From contig RGYL01000002.1 of NCBI GenBank assembly GCA_010032085.1, positions 1 through 29,512 on the forward strand: 29,512 nt of DNA. Reading direction: 5' to 3'. The stretch's first letter is position 1. Each line of letters starts with the position of its first letter. A program made the translations under genes and the position numbers. This document shows positions 7,282 through 15,860 of this stretch, piece by piece. The notes under the pieces are model-generated. The model saw only the letters and a program-made list of their open reading frames with translations, did no database searches and was not told the DNA's origin. This DNA is from Actinomycetota bacterium (lineage in GTDB: Bacteria; Actinomycetota; Actinomycetes; Nanopelagicales; Nanopelagicaceae).

Positions 7282-8435
7282 GCAAGAGAGTATTGATCTG
7301 TGGAGCTGGCTGGGCTGGACTCAACGCAGCGAGGATATTGAATGAAGCTGGATTTGAAGTAACGGTACTTGAAAAGAGTGATCGAGTAGGCGGGCGGATT
7401 ACATCAGATTATCTAGATGGATTCACGCTCGATCGCGGTTTTCAAGTAATAAACCCAGCCTATGCCGAATTAAAAGAGAGTGATGCCTTAAGCGAAGTTG
7501 AGTTTTTCGCCTTGCCCAAGGGCATAGAGATTCTCACTTCCGCTGGGCTAATGAAAGTTGGTGATTTCCGCAGAGATCTTCGCTATCTGCCTGATCTCTT
7601 GAGTGGGAAGTCAGGAACCTTTCTTGAAAAATTAAGGTTCTTGAATTACTTAAGAAAAGTTAGTGCTAACGAGAGCTTTGGCATGGCGCTTTCAAAGTCT
7701 CCGACTCTTTTTAATAAAGTTCTGAAGCCATTTCTCGATGGAGTTTTCCTTAGCGATTCAGCAGAGGTTTCAAACCGGATGGCTCGCGAGTTAGTTCATT
7801 GGTTCATAAAGGGAAGTCCGGGAATTCCGTCTGGGGGAGTACGCGAAGTTTCAGAGAAGTTAGCTGCAGGTATTGATATTGAATTCAATAGTGAAGTTAA
7901 AGATATTTCGGCAACCGAGGTTTTGACAAGAGAAACAAGATTTAAGGCGGATGCCGTCATAAATGCCCTTGATCCAATCAGCTCAGCCAAATTAATGAAG
8001 CTTGCCGAACCGATAATGAGCAAATCTACGACTTGGTATTTCCAGATTGAGTCCGGACTAATTGAGAGTAAACATCTTCGAGCAGGTGGAACCGGGCCAC
8101 TTGTAAATTCCGTAGTGATTTCAAATTCTGCACCAAGCTACGCACCGAAGGGATCAGCGCTTCTTGCAGCCACAACCTTAGGTGTAGGAACTGAGACTGA
8201 AGTGCGAGCCCAACTTATGCAGCATTGGCAGGTTGAAACGAGAAGGTGGAATTTAATTTCGAAATATGAAATACCAAACTCCCTTCCATTTCATCCACCC
8301 CAAAAACCATTAATTGCAAGTGCTGTAAGGGAGAGTGGGATATATGTAGCGGGGGATTGGCGGGCTACGCCATCTCAGCAAGGGGCACTGCTTAGTGGCC
8401 GGTTAGCCGCGAATGCAATTATTTCTGGTCGATAA
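7278..8435 (+). CDS. FAD-dependent amine oxidase / desaturase-like oxidoreductase
   Basis: A 385-residue flavoprotein of the NAD(P)-binding-like amine oxidase clan (protoporphyrinogen oxidase, phytoene desaturase, monoamine oxidase fold). The N-terminal dinucleotide motif GAGWAG (9-14) leads to the ribose-binding glutamate E32, followed by DRVGGRI (35-41) and LDRGFQVINP (51-60). The C-terminal FAD motif is VAGDWRATPSQQGALLSG. The substrate is unknown. Carotenoid or isoprenoid chemistry is possible, because close homologues are often annotated only as FAD-dependent oxidoreductase. Starts with GTG overlapping the previous stop by four bases. Its last 17 bases overlap the 3' end of the convergent epimerase gene. 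Confidence 0.83.
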   Translation: MSKRVLICGAGWAGLNAARILNEAGFEVTVLEKSDRVGGRITSDYLDGFTLDRGFQVINPAYAELKESDALSEVEFFALPKGIEILTSAGLMKVGDFRRDLRYLPDLLSGKSGTFLEKLRFLNYLRKVSANESFGMALSKSPTLFNKVLKPFLDGVFLSDSAEVSNRMARELVHWFIKGSPGIPSGGVREVSEKLAAGIDIEFNSEVKDISATEVLTRETRFKADAVINALDPISSAKLMKLAEPIMSKSTTWYFQIESGLIESKHLRAGGTGPLVNSVVISNSAPSYAPKGSALLAATTLGVGTETEVRAQLMQHWQVETRRWNLISKYEIPNSLPFHPPQKPLIASAVRESGIYVAGDWRATPSQQGALLSGRLAANAIISGR

Positions 8436-9312
8436 GTGCCGCAAGTGCTGGTGCTAGATGTGGGTAATCAAATTCAAAACCCGAATCGAGCAACTTCTTA
8501 GGAGCAACTTTCTTTGAGCCAAGGATTTCCGAGGAGAAACCACCAAGAACAATACGAAGTGCAAAACCGGGGACTGGAATTAATGCTGGTCGGCGCAGTG
8601 CCCGCGCAAGTGCTGCAGTAAATTCCTGGTTTGTTGCTGGATTGGGTGAGACGAGATTTACCGGACCCTCCACATCCTTTTCTAAGAGATAACAGATTGC
8701 TTTTAGCTGATCATGCAAGGTAATCCACGACCACCACTGTTTTCCATTTCCTAATTTGCCACCAAGTCCGAATTTAAAGAGCGGCAACATCTTTCCCATC
8801 GCGCCACTAGTTGGTTCGAGAACCAATCCGGTTCTAATTTTTACCGTTCGAGTACCGCTAGCCGAATCAGCAGCGCCTTCCCATTCCTTACAGACAGCAG
8901 CTAGAAAGTCATCACCGGGTCGGTCATCTTCAACAACAGTGCGATTTCCGGTCTCGCCATACCAACCAATTGCGCTTGAAGAGATAAAAACATCGGGCTT
9001 TAGCTTTGAGACAGCAGTTGCGATTGTGTTGGTGCCAAGCAGGCGCGAATTCAAGATCTCAGCACGATATTTCTTGCTCCATCGTTTATCGCCAACATTT
9101 GCACCAGCCAGATGTATGACCGCATCAACACCTTCAAGCGCGGCAAGATCAACTTCCCCTGTTAGTGGATTCCATGACACTTCATCAGGTGAAACAACAG
9201 GACGTCTTACCAATCGCTGAATGGTGTGACCCTCGGATTTCAAATGACCAACTAGCGCCGATCCGATCATTCCGGAGGCGCCGGTTATGGCTATCCGCTG
9301 GGGCAGAGCCAT
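8419..9312 (-). CDS. TIGR01777 family SDR epimerase (SDR39U1-like)
   Basis: A 297-residue extended short-chain dehydrogenase of the YfcH/SDR39U1 type. The NAD(P)-binding motif is GASGMIG (residues 11-17). HLAGANVGDKRW (about 67-78) and SSSAIGWYGE (about 110-119) are family landmarks; the tyrosine of the latter falls in the usual active-site area. The C-terminal DUF1731-type segment includes PVPGFALR and LGSKKVAPKKLLDSGF. The physiological reaction is unknown. It starts 3 bases after the E2 gene stops, so it is the last gene of pepA-lpd-sucB-epimerase. In mycobacteria a member of this family also lies between the E2 gene and lipB, which supports orthology. Confidence 0.88.
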   Translation of the reverse strand: MALPQRIAITGASGMIGSALVGHLKSEGHTIQRLVRRPVVSPDEVSWNPLTGEVDLAALEGVDAVIHLAGANVGDKRWSKKYRAEILNSRLLGTNTIATAVSKLKPDVFISSSAIGWYGETGNRTVVEDDRPGDDFLAAVCKEWEGAADSASGTRTVKIRTGLVLEPTSGAMGKMLPLFKFGLGGKLGNGKQWWSWITLHDQLKAICYLLEKDVEGPVNLVSPNPATNQEFTAALARALRRPALIPVPGFALRIVLGGFSSEILGSKKVAPKKLLDSGFEFDYPHLAPALAALIDQK

Positions 9313-9315
9313 TAT

Positions 9316-11007
9316 TTAAAGACCCAGATCAGACTCGAAGCGACCCTCTTCAAGTCGCTCTTTCAAAGTACTCAAGAAACGCGCTGCATCAGCGCCATCT
9401 ACGACGCGATGGTCATAGGAGAGCGCTAGATAAACCATTGAGCGAATCGCAATTGTCTCTCCGCCATCTTCACCTTTTACAACTGTTGGACGCTTTACGA
9501 CAGCGCCAAGTCCGAGAATTGCAACTTGTGGTTGATTGATGATTGGGGTATCAAAGAGCGCACCGCGTGAACCAGTGTTTGTTAGCGTGAATGTTCCGCC
9601 ACCTAATTCATCTGGGGCAATCTTGTTATCGCGAGTCCGCCCTGCGACTTCAGCAATTCTTCTAGCGATTCCACCCATATTTAGATCGCCCGCATCACGA
9701 ATTACCGGGACAAGAAGACCGCGCTCCGTGTCGACTGCAATTCCGAGATGCTCGGCGCCGTGATAGGTAATCACATCACCTTCAACTGAAGAATTTAGAA
9801 CTGGATGAACCTTTAGCGCTTCACAGACTGCAACAGCAAAGAATGGCAAGAAGCTTAACTTCACACCTTCGCGCGCTTCAAAAGAGGCTTTTGCTTTATC
9901 GCGAAGACGAGAAATTTTAGTTATATCAACCTCAACAACTGTTGTTAATTGTGCACTTACTTGAAGCGATTCAAGCATGCGAGCAGCAATCACTTTCCGT
10001 AAGCGAGACATTTTCACTTGGGTACCGCGAAGTGGTGAAGCCGAAGTCGGAGCAGATTTTGCTGGAGCGCTGGCAACGCTTTCACGAGTCGGCGTTACGG
10101 GAGATGGTGTGCTCGACTTGCTTGGTATGGCAGCCAAGACATCTTCTTTTCGAATTCTTCCGCCTACTCCAGTTCCCTTCACTTTGCTTAAGTCAACGCC
10201 ACTTTCATTGGCAAGTTTTCGAACTATTGGAGTTACATATGAATCATCTAGCGCTGATGGTTTTGGAACTAATGGGGGCGGAGTCTGTGGCGGAGTCGGT
10301 ACGGGGCGCACCGACGCGGGTGCAGGAGTTGTCACTACTGGGGCAGGTTTTGCCGGAGCAGAGTTTGCCGGAGCAGTAGGAGCGACTACGGGCGCTTCCG
10401 TCTTGACCGAAGCTGAGCCACCGATTGAGGCAAGGCGCGCTCCGACTGGGACAGTTGAATCAACTGGAACATCAATTGAGATTAGCGTTCCGGAAACGGG
10501 AGCCGGAATTTCGGTATCAACCTTATCCGTGGAAACTTCAAGGAGCGCTTCATCGGCGTTGACGTGATCACCGACTGACTTAAGCCATCGAGTTACCGTT
10601 CCCTCTGAAACTGATTCACCAAGTGCCGGCATCGTTACAACAGTTGCACTGGAAACTTGTGGCGTGGCTGGAGCTGGAGTTGAAACCGGAGCTGGAGTTG
10701 CAACCGGAGCTGGAACTGGTGCGGGAGTAGCAACTGGCGCCGCCGGAGCAGGAGCGCTAGATGCACTTGCGCCATCATTTATGACAGCTAACTCGGCGCC
10801 AACGGCGGCGACTTGATCAACGGCCACCACAATTTTTGCTAACACACCAGCAGCCGGAGATGGAATTTCAGTGTCGACTTTATCGGTAGAAACTTCTAAA
10901 AGCGGTTCATCAATTGCAACTTGATCGCCTTCGGCTTTAAGCCAACGAGTGACGGTTCCTTCTGTGACGCTCTCGCCAAGTGCGGGCATCTTCACCGAAA
11001 AAGTCAT
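9316..11007 (-). CDS. sucB: 2-oxoacid dehydrogenase E2 component, dihydrolipoamide acyltransferase
   Basis: A 563-residue E2 enzyme with two lipoyl domains (about 3-77 and 122-197; lipoylated lysines K43 and K162, each within TDKVDTEIP), an Ala/Pro linker between them, a second Pro-rich linker, a peripheral subunit-binding domain (about 257-292) and a catalytic domain (about 328-560) ending with DHRVVDG (532-538; H533 and D537 catalytic). In Actinobacteria such proteins are often labelled SucB but serve pyruvate dehydrogenase (DlaT) and, through E1o, 2-oxoglutarate oxidation. Which E1 it uses cannot be told here, because no E1 gene is in the window. A ribosome site AGAGGA precedes the ATG. 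It follows lpd (E3) by 36 bases and depends on LipA and LipB encoded about 5 kb away. Confidence 0.95.
   Translation of the reverse strand: MTFSVKMPALGESVTEGTVTRWLKAEGDQVAIDEPLLEVSTDKVDTEIPSPAAGVLAKIVVAVDQVAAVGAELAVINDGASASSAPAPAAPVATPAPVPAPVATPAPVSTPAPATPQVSSATVVTMPALGESVSEGTVTRWLKSVGDHVNADEALLEVSTDKVDTEIPAPVSGTLISIDVPVDSTVPVGARLASIGGSASVKTEAPVVAPTAPANSAPAKPAPVVTTPAPASVRPVPTPPQTPPPLVPKPSALDDSYVTPIVRKLANESGVDLSKVKGTGVGGRIRKEDVLAAIPSKSSTPSPVTPTRESVASAPAKSAPTSASPLRGTQVKMSRLRKVIAARMLESLQVSAQLTTVVEVDITKISRLRDKAKASFEAREGVKLSFLPFFAVAVCEALKVHPVLNSSVEGDVITYHGAEHLGIAVDTERGLLVPVIRDAGDLNMGGIARRIAEVAGRTRDNKIAPDELGGGTFTLTNTGSRGALFDTPIINQPQVAILGLGAVVKRPTVVKGEDGGETIAIRSMVYLALSYDHRVVDGADAARFLSTLKERLEEGRFESDLGL
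10670..10737 (-). repeat. 18-base tandem repeat in the E2 inter-lipoyl linker
   Basis: Read on the plus strand, about four imperfect copies of an 18-base unit beginning GGAGCTGGAGTTG follow one another. They encode the Ala-Pro-Val-Ala-Thr-Pro type linker between the two lipoyl domains (residues about 90-118 of the protein). Such linkers are flexible swinging arms and vary in length between strains. Confidence 0.7.
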
Positions 11008-11043
11008 CTCATCCTCTCGATTTCAAAGTTTTCAATTGCTGGA

Positions 11044-12411
11044 TTATCCATGTGCATGCAACGGTTTTCCAGCCAGCGCTAGATGAGCCTCACCCATCGC
11101 CTCAGAGAGGGTGGGGTGTGCATGGATAAGGGGTGCCACATCGAAGGCTTCAGCCTGCCAATTGAAAATTAGCTGGGCTTCTGCCAACAACTCTCCAACT
11201 CGGGCGCCCACCATATGAATGCCAAGGACTGGCCCATTCTTAGCGGCCACTAATTTGATTGAGCCGGCAGTCTTAAGAATTTGAGCCTTACCGTTTCCAG
11301 CAAGATCGTAATTAAGTTCAACAACATCATGACCCTTCGCTTTTGCCGCAGCCGTTGTTAATCCGACGGAAGCGACCTCGGGTTCGGAGTAAGTAACCCT
11401 CGGAACACCGTCATAATTAATAGCGCGAGGTTTTAACCCAGCAATTTCTTCTGCGACCAGAATTCCCTCGGCAAATCCGACATGGGCAAGTTGCAGAGTT
11501 GGTATCAAATCTCCAACCGCCCAGATCCCCGGAATATTAGTTCGGCACTTGTCGTCGACAAGAACATAGCCACGATCCATTTTTATACCTTGAGCTTCGT
11601 AGCCCAAATTCGCCGAAGTTGGTCCTCGCCCGACTGCGACTAAAAGGACATCGGCGTTGAAATTCTTTCCATCTTCCAAAGTAACTGTGACACCCGTAGC
11701 GCTCTTAGTTGCTGATTTAAACCTTGTTCCTAACTCGAAGTTAATTCCGCGCTTGCGAAAAGCGCGCTCTAATTGCTTACTTGATGATTCATCTTCTAGT
11801 GCTATTAGATGGGGCAGAGCCTCGATGATTGTTACTTCTGCTCCAAATGATTTCCAAACAGAGGCAAATTCACAGCCGATAACGCCTCCGCCAAGCACAA
11901 TTACGGATTTTGGAACATAGTCCAGGTGCATTGCATGATCGCTAGTCATGATTTGTTTGCCGTCGATTTCAAGGCCTGGGAGGGATTTTGCATAAGAACC
12001 AGTTGCTAAAACAACATTTTTTCCGGTGTAGCGCTGGCCATTTACCTCGACTGTATCTTTTGCAACTAATTTTCCGGCGCCCTCTACGTAAGTAATATTT
12101 CTTGATTTAACTAAACCTTGCAGGCCCTTATGAAGCTTTGAAATTACGCCATCCTTATAGCTGTTGACTCCGGCCATATCAATTGCATGGAAATCCGCCT
12201 TTACGCCAAATTCAGCTGCATGCCTGGTGTTATCGGCAATCTCTCCGGCGTGCAAAAGAGCCTTTGTTGGGATACATCCGCGATGTAGACAAGTTCCACC
12301 GAGCTTATCTTTTTCAATCAATACAACTTGTAGACCGAGTTGGGCCGCGCGCAATGCGCAGGCATACCCACCGCTGCCACCGCCAAGAATTACCAGGTCA
12401 AAATTCGCCAC
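11044..12411 (-). CDS. lpdA: Dihydrolipoyl dehydrogenase (E3)
   Basis: A 455-residue FAD-dependent disulfide reductase that re-oxidises dihydrolipoyl groups of pyruvate/2-oxoglutarate dehydrogenase and glycine cleavage, producing NADH. Landmarks: FAD motif GGGSGG (10-15), redox disulfide GGTCLHRGCIPTK (38-50; C41 and C46), NAD motif GGGVIG, second FAD motif near VGRGPTSANLG and AVGD, and the dimer-interface catalytic HAHPTLSE (430-437; H432 and E437). It starts with GTG, with GAGG five bases upstream. Third-codon and operon context agree: 59 bases after pepA and 36 bases before the E2 gene. Confidence 0.96.
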   Translation of the reverse strand: MANFDLVILGGGSGGYACALRAAQLGLQVVLIEKDKLGGTCLHRGCIPTKALLHAGEIADNTRHAAEFGVKADFHAIDMAGVNSYKDGVISKLHKGLQGLVKSRNITYVEGAGKLVAKDTVEVNGQRYTGKNVVLATGSYAKSLPGLEIDGKQIMTSDHAMHLDYVPKSVIVLGGGVIGCEFASVWKSFGAEVTIIEALPHLIALEDESSSKQLERAFRKRGINFELGTRFKSATKSATGVTVTLEDGKNFNADVLLVAVGRGPTSANLGYEAQGIKMDRGYVLVDDKCRTNIPGIWAVGDLIPTLQLAHVGFAEGILVAEEIAGLKPRAINYDGVPRVTYSEPEVASVGLTTAAAKAKGHDVVELNYDLAGNGKAQILKTAGSIKLVAAKNGPVLGIHMVGARVGELLAEAQLIFNWQAEAFDVAPLIHAHPTLSEAMGEAHLALAGKPLHAHG

Positions 12412-12470
12412 TCTTACCTCAAATCCTTCTGCAAGTTTGCTCCATATATTCCTGACTTATCTTGCCAGTT

Positions 12471-13955
12471 TTATTGGCCAACAATGTCCTCAGCAAATGC
12501 GAGGAGAGTGCGAAGTGCGACACCTGTTCCGCCTACGGTGGTGTAACCATGGGGCTTCGACTCGTTATAGGCCGGGCCTGCAATATCCAGATGGAGCCAG
12601 GGAAGATCAGCTGAAACAAAGTCCTTAAGGAACAACCCTGCAACCAGCATTCCACCCATTCGCTCACCGATATTGGCAAGGTCGGCGACTGGAGAATCCA
12701 ATGAGGCCCGTAATTCCTCAGGAAGTGGCATCGGCCAGAACTGCTCGCCAGTTCTAGAAACCGTACTCATAAATTTCTCTCGGAAATCTTCATTATTGGT
12801 CATAACAGCGCTAGTTCTAGTTCCAAGTGCGACAACTTGGGCGCCCGTTAAGGTTGCTACATCAACAATTCCATCTAGTTTTCCATTCTTAGAGCCAACT
12901 TCAGCTGCCCGCACGAGTGCATCGGCGAGAATCAATCGTCCTTCTGCATCGGGATTTAATACTTCAACTGTTTTACCACCATAAATGGAGATGATGTCAC
13001 TTGGGCGAGTGGCATTATCACTCACCATATTTTCGGCTAATGGCGCCCACGCATCTATATCAACAGGAATCTTTAACTCAGCGATTGCAAGAACGGCGGC
13101 AGATACAGCAGCAGCGCCGCTCATGTCTGACTTCATCGCCTCCATTCCTTGAGCGGGTTTTAATGCGAGGCCACCGGTATCAAAAGTTATTCCTTTACCT
13201 ACATAGGCAAGACGCTTCTTTGCACCCTTAGGTCTATAGGAGATGTGAAGCAATCGAGGAGGATTTGCAGAGCCTTGTCCCACTCCGATGATTCCGCCAT
13301 AGCCAAGTCGTTTCAACTGCACTTCAGTCAAAACTTCAACCTTAAGGCCTAACTTCTTAGCAAGTGGCATGAACTTTGCTACAAATGAAACTGGATTTAA
13401 ATGACTTGGGGGCGTATTAACTAGATCGCGAACCAAGTGGGTGTAGCGGGCCATTACTTCAGCTCGGTTGAGGGCTAGAGAGAGTTTCTTGTCACCAGCG
13501 AGAGTTGTATGAATTTCAATTTTTGAAAGTGGTGACTTGCGATCAGATTTCGTAGAACCACGGAACTCATCGAATACATAAGAGCCAAGAAGTGCTCCTT
13601 CGGCAATTGCTGTGGCTTCTTCGCGATTTTTATGAGGGAGCGCAAATGTCGCGCTACTTTGACCGAGTAGTGCGCGCGCAGCAGCACCCGCCGCTCGTCG
13701 CAAAGTCTCATGGGTTACATCACCGCTACCTAGACCAGTTATCACTAGTAATTTGCGAGAGTCTCCCGGAAGCTTTATGACCTCATCTAGCGCGCCGGTT
13801 GCGCCCATTTCATCTAAAGCTCCAAGAATAGATGCGGTATCGAATCGAATACCACTAGTTTGAATAGAGAGCTTCTTCTTGTCATCCCGCTTAAGAGCAA
13901 GTACGAGGACATCACCGGTTATCTGAGCATCTGTCGCGCGAAGAGTAGGAGCCAT
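12471..13955 (-). CDS. pepA: Leucyl aminopeptidase (M17 family)
   Basis: A 494-residue cytosolic M17 aminopeptidase that removes N-terminal residues, using two metal ions in a hexamer. Metal ligands are K254 and D259 (VGKGITFDTGGL), D277, and D336 and E338 in NPDAEGRL (334-341). Catalytic K266 and R340 are present. The usual NTDAEGRL has proline in place of threonine at residue 335, seen also in some relatives as far as I recall, so activity is expected. The N-terminal domain (1-165) is less conserved, as is normal. The ATG at 13955 follows a -10-like box by 6 bases, with no ribosome site, so it is probably leaderless. It heads the operon pepA-lpd-sucB-epimerase. Confidence 0.95.
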   Translation of the reverse strand: MAPTLRATDAQITGDVLVLALKRDDKKKLSIQTSGIRFDTASILGALDEMGATGALDEVIKLPGDSRKLLVITGLGSGDVTHETLRRAAGAAARALLGQSSATFALPHKNREEATAIAEGALLGSYVFDEFRGSTKSDRKSPLSKIEIHTTLAGDKKLSLALNRAEVMARYTHLVRDLVNTPPSHLNPVSFVAKFMPLAKKLGLKVEVLTEVQLKRLGYGGIIGVGQGSANPPRLLHISYRPKGAKKRLAYVGKGITFDTGGLALKPAQGMEAMKSDMSGAAAVSAAVLAIAELKIPVDIDAWAPLAENMVSDNATRPSDIISIYGGKTVEVLNPDAEGRLILADALVRAAEVGSKNGKLDGIVDVATLTGAQVVALGTRTSAVMTNNEDFREKFMSTVSRTGEQFWPMPLPEELRASLDSPVADLANIGERMGGMLVAGLFLKDFVSADLPWLHLDIAGPAYNESKPHGYTTVGGTGVALRTLLAFAEDIVGQ

Positions 13956-13960
13956 TGCGC

Positions 13961-13967
13961 TAGGTTA
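13961..13967. promoter_or_regulatory. Shared bidirectional -10 box TAGGTTA between pepA and gcvT
   Basis: The 17-base gap between the two divergent start codons holds TAGGTTA. Read rightwards it gives TAGGTT (13961-13966), then 6 bases, then the GTG of gcvT. Read leftwards it gives TAACCT (13967-13962), then 6 bases, then the ATG of pepA. Both fit TAnnnT with leaderless spacing, so one sequence can serve as -10 for both genes. The -35 regions would lie inside the opposite gene. Confidence 0.55.
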
Positions 13968-13972
13968 TTGGA

Positions 13973-15088
13973 GTGATGGATTCTGCGCCATTAAAGCGCT
14001 CACCGATAAATGATTTCCATATTGAAATGAACGCCAAGATGGCGGATTTTGGTGGGTGGGAGATGCCAATTGAGTACCCAGCAGATTTGGGCGGGGGAGT
14101 CCTCAATGAACATAACTCGGTTAGAGAGCGGGTTGGACTATTTGATGTTTCACATCTTGGAAAAGCCAGCGTTACTGGTGGTGGCGCGCTCGAATTTCTA
14201 AATCAAGCCTTCACAAACGATTTAACGAAAATCGCTGATGGTAAGGCGCAATACACCATGCTTTGTGATGAGAAGACGGGTGGAGTTGTTGATGATTTAA
14301 TCGTTTATCGAAAGAGTCCGACCGATTTTCTATTGGTACCAAATGCTGCAAACACAGGCGAAGTGCTTAATAGATTATCTAAGAAAGCACCTAAAGAAAT
14401 AAGAATTGCTAATAATCACATGGATTACGGTGTCTTTGCGCTGCAAGGCCAGCTTGCTAAAGATGTGTTGCGCTCCCTTGGTTGCGCTGTTGAACTTCCG
14501 TATATGGCGTTCACGAACGCTCTAATTGCTGGTCGGGAAGTAACAATCTGTCGAACTGGGTACACCGGTGAGTTTGGTTTTGAAATTCTTCCCAACTGGA
14601 ATGAGGCCAATGAAGTTTGGCAGGTTTTGCTGGAAGAAGTTAGAAAAAGAGGGGGACTTCCCGCAGGATTGGGCGCACGAGACACACTTCGAACTGAGAT
14701 GGGATACCCATTGCATGGCCATGAGTTATCACTTGAGATAACGCCACTTCAAGCGGGAGCAAATTGGGCAGTTGGATGGAGTAAATCAAACTTCTGGGGC
14801 AAGGAAGCTTTACTAGACGAGAAGGCTAAGGGTCCAAAGCGCCTTATGCGCGGGTTGTTGTTGCAAGAGCGGGGAATTCCAAGAGCAGGAATGAAAGTCT
14901 TTGTGAATCAAAGCGAAATTGGTGAGACGACGAGCGGAACTTTCTCGCCCACAATAAAGGCAGGAATTGCGCTAGCGCTTCTGGATGCTTCCCTTGAGAT
15001 CGGCGCCGAAGTTTTTATTGATATTCGCGGCAAAAACGTAAGAGCTAAAGTGGCGAAATTGCCGTTTGTACCTTCGCGCGTTCGTTAA
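13973..15088 (+). CDS. gcvT: Glycine cleavage system T protein (aminomethyltransferase)
   Basis: A 371-residue GcvT that transfers the methylene group from aminomethyl-dihydrolipoyl GcvH to tetrahydrofolate, releasing ammonia. Visible landmarks: FGGWEMPIEY (26-35), FDVSHLGK (57-64), GGVVDDLIVYR (103-113) with the folate/catalytic aspartate region D107-D108, YTGEFGFEI, and the C-terminal region SGTFSP. Length is normal. Start: GTG at 13973 matches the 6-base leaderless spacing; the ATG at 13976 is the alternative and changes one residue. GcvH and GcvP are not in the window. Its last 44 bases overlap the 3' end of the convergent ECF S-component gene. Lipoate genes and lpd nearby serve the same pathway. 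Confidence 0.95.
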   Translation: MMDSAPLKRSPINDFHIEMNAKMADFGGWEMPIEYPADLGGGVLNEHNSVRERVGLFDVSHLGKASVTGGGALEFLNQAFTNDLTKIADGKAQYTMLCDEKTGGVVDDLIVYRKSPTDFLLVPNAANTGEVLNRLSKKAPKEIRIANNHMDYGVFALQGQLAKDVLRSLGCAVELPYMAFTNALIAGREVTICRTGYTGEFGFEILPNWNEANEVWQVLLEEVRKRGGLPAGLGARDTLRTEMGYPLHGHELSLEITPLQAGANWAVGWSKSNFWGKEALLDEKAKGPKRLMRGLLLQERGIPRAGMKVFVNQSEIGETTSGTFSPTIKAGIALALLDASLEIGAEVFIDIRGKNVRAKVAKLPFVPSRVR

Positions 15089-15860
15089 CCTCGCGCCAAT
15101 CTGCTACCGCATTTAAGCGAGTATTTGCACGATTCAAGGCGTTGAGCACTGGTCTTGCGGTAATCACAATCAATATGGCGGTGATGATTGCGCGCGGCAA
15201 ATCCCATGAAAGTGCGGTAGCAAAGTGAAACGTCATAAACCGGGAGAAATTCTCGGTAACGCTAGCTCCGGGCAAGTAGGAGAGCTGAGTATCGCTTCCA
15301 AGTAACCAGGGCCAGAGTTGCAAATCCATTAAGAGGCCAAAGAGGAGCGCTGCCAAAACGCCATAGAGCGCAAGTGCGAACCGTTCAACTTTGAATTTTA
15401 GATTCCTTGGAATCAAACCAACGCCGAGGGCAATCCATCCGGCAGCGATTACCTGAAATGCCAGCCATGGACCGATCCCTCCGCTAATCAGAGCGCTTAC
15501 AGAGAGCGCAAGAATCGCTATTACAAAACCAAGTTGAGCTCCTAATGCGCGTGCCGCCAAGATAATTAAGAACCAAATGGGCTCGATTCCTACTGCGCCA
15601 GCTCCAAGTAGTCGCAGTGCGGAGATTAAACCTACGAGCACAGAAACAATTGCAACCGTCTTACTATCAAGGAGTCGGACATTTATAGATAACGCCAAGA
15701 TTCCAACTGCGATTAAAGCGAAAACTGCAGCGAGCCAAGTAGCTTGGGTTAAATTAGCTAAACCAAACTCCTCGATATTGAGAAAAAGCGGCCACGTAAA
15801 AAGAAAAAGTCCCAGAACATTCACTCCGATAATTAGCACGGGCAGAAGCGAGCGCCTCAT
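15045..15860 (-). CDS. ECF transporter S component (predicted cobalamin-specific)
   Basis: A 271-residue, very hydrophobic protein with about six to seven membrane helices. The segment GIEPIWFLIILAARALG (91-107), then SALISGGIGPWLAFQ (122-136) and AAGWIALGVGLIPR (139-152), resembles the S component found beside EcfT and double-ATPase genes in Actinobacteria. S components bind the vitamin and confer specificity. Cobalamin is inferred from the riboswitch at the head of the operon, not from this sequence. ATG overlaps the ATPase stop (ATGA). The hydrophilic C-terminal tail (about 240-271) is partly encoded by DNA that also encodes the end of gcvT on the other strand. Substrate assignment is moderately sure; transporter role is firm. 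Confidence 0.8.
   Translation of the reverse strand: MRRSLLPVLIIGVNVLGLFLFTWPLFLNIEEFGLANLTQATWLAAVFALIAVGILALSINVRLLDSKTVAIVSVLVGLISALRLLGAGAVGIEPIWFLIILAARALGAQLGFVIAILALSVSALISGGIGPWLAFQVIAAGWIALGVGLIPRNLKFKVERFALALYGVLAALLFGLLMDLQLWPWLLGSDTQLSYLPGASVTENFSRFMTFHFATALSWDLPRAIITAILIVITARPVLNALNRANTRLNAVADWREVNERAKVQTAISPL

Noticed and set aside
9977..10567. Long plus-strand open frame (196 codons) opposite the E2 gene
   Set aside because: It is antisense to the Ala/Pro-rich linkers and domains of sucB; the composition follows from that gene's codon bias, and there is no recognisable domain or ribosome site.
12934..12957. NPDAEGR in PepA as a catalytic defect
   Set aside because: The change is Thr to Pro at a non-ligand position; all metal ligands, K266 and R340 are present, and the variant is familiar in relatives.
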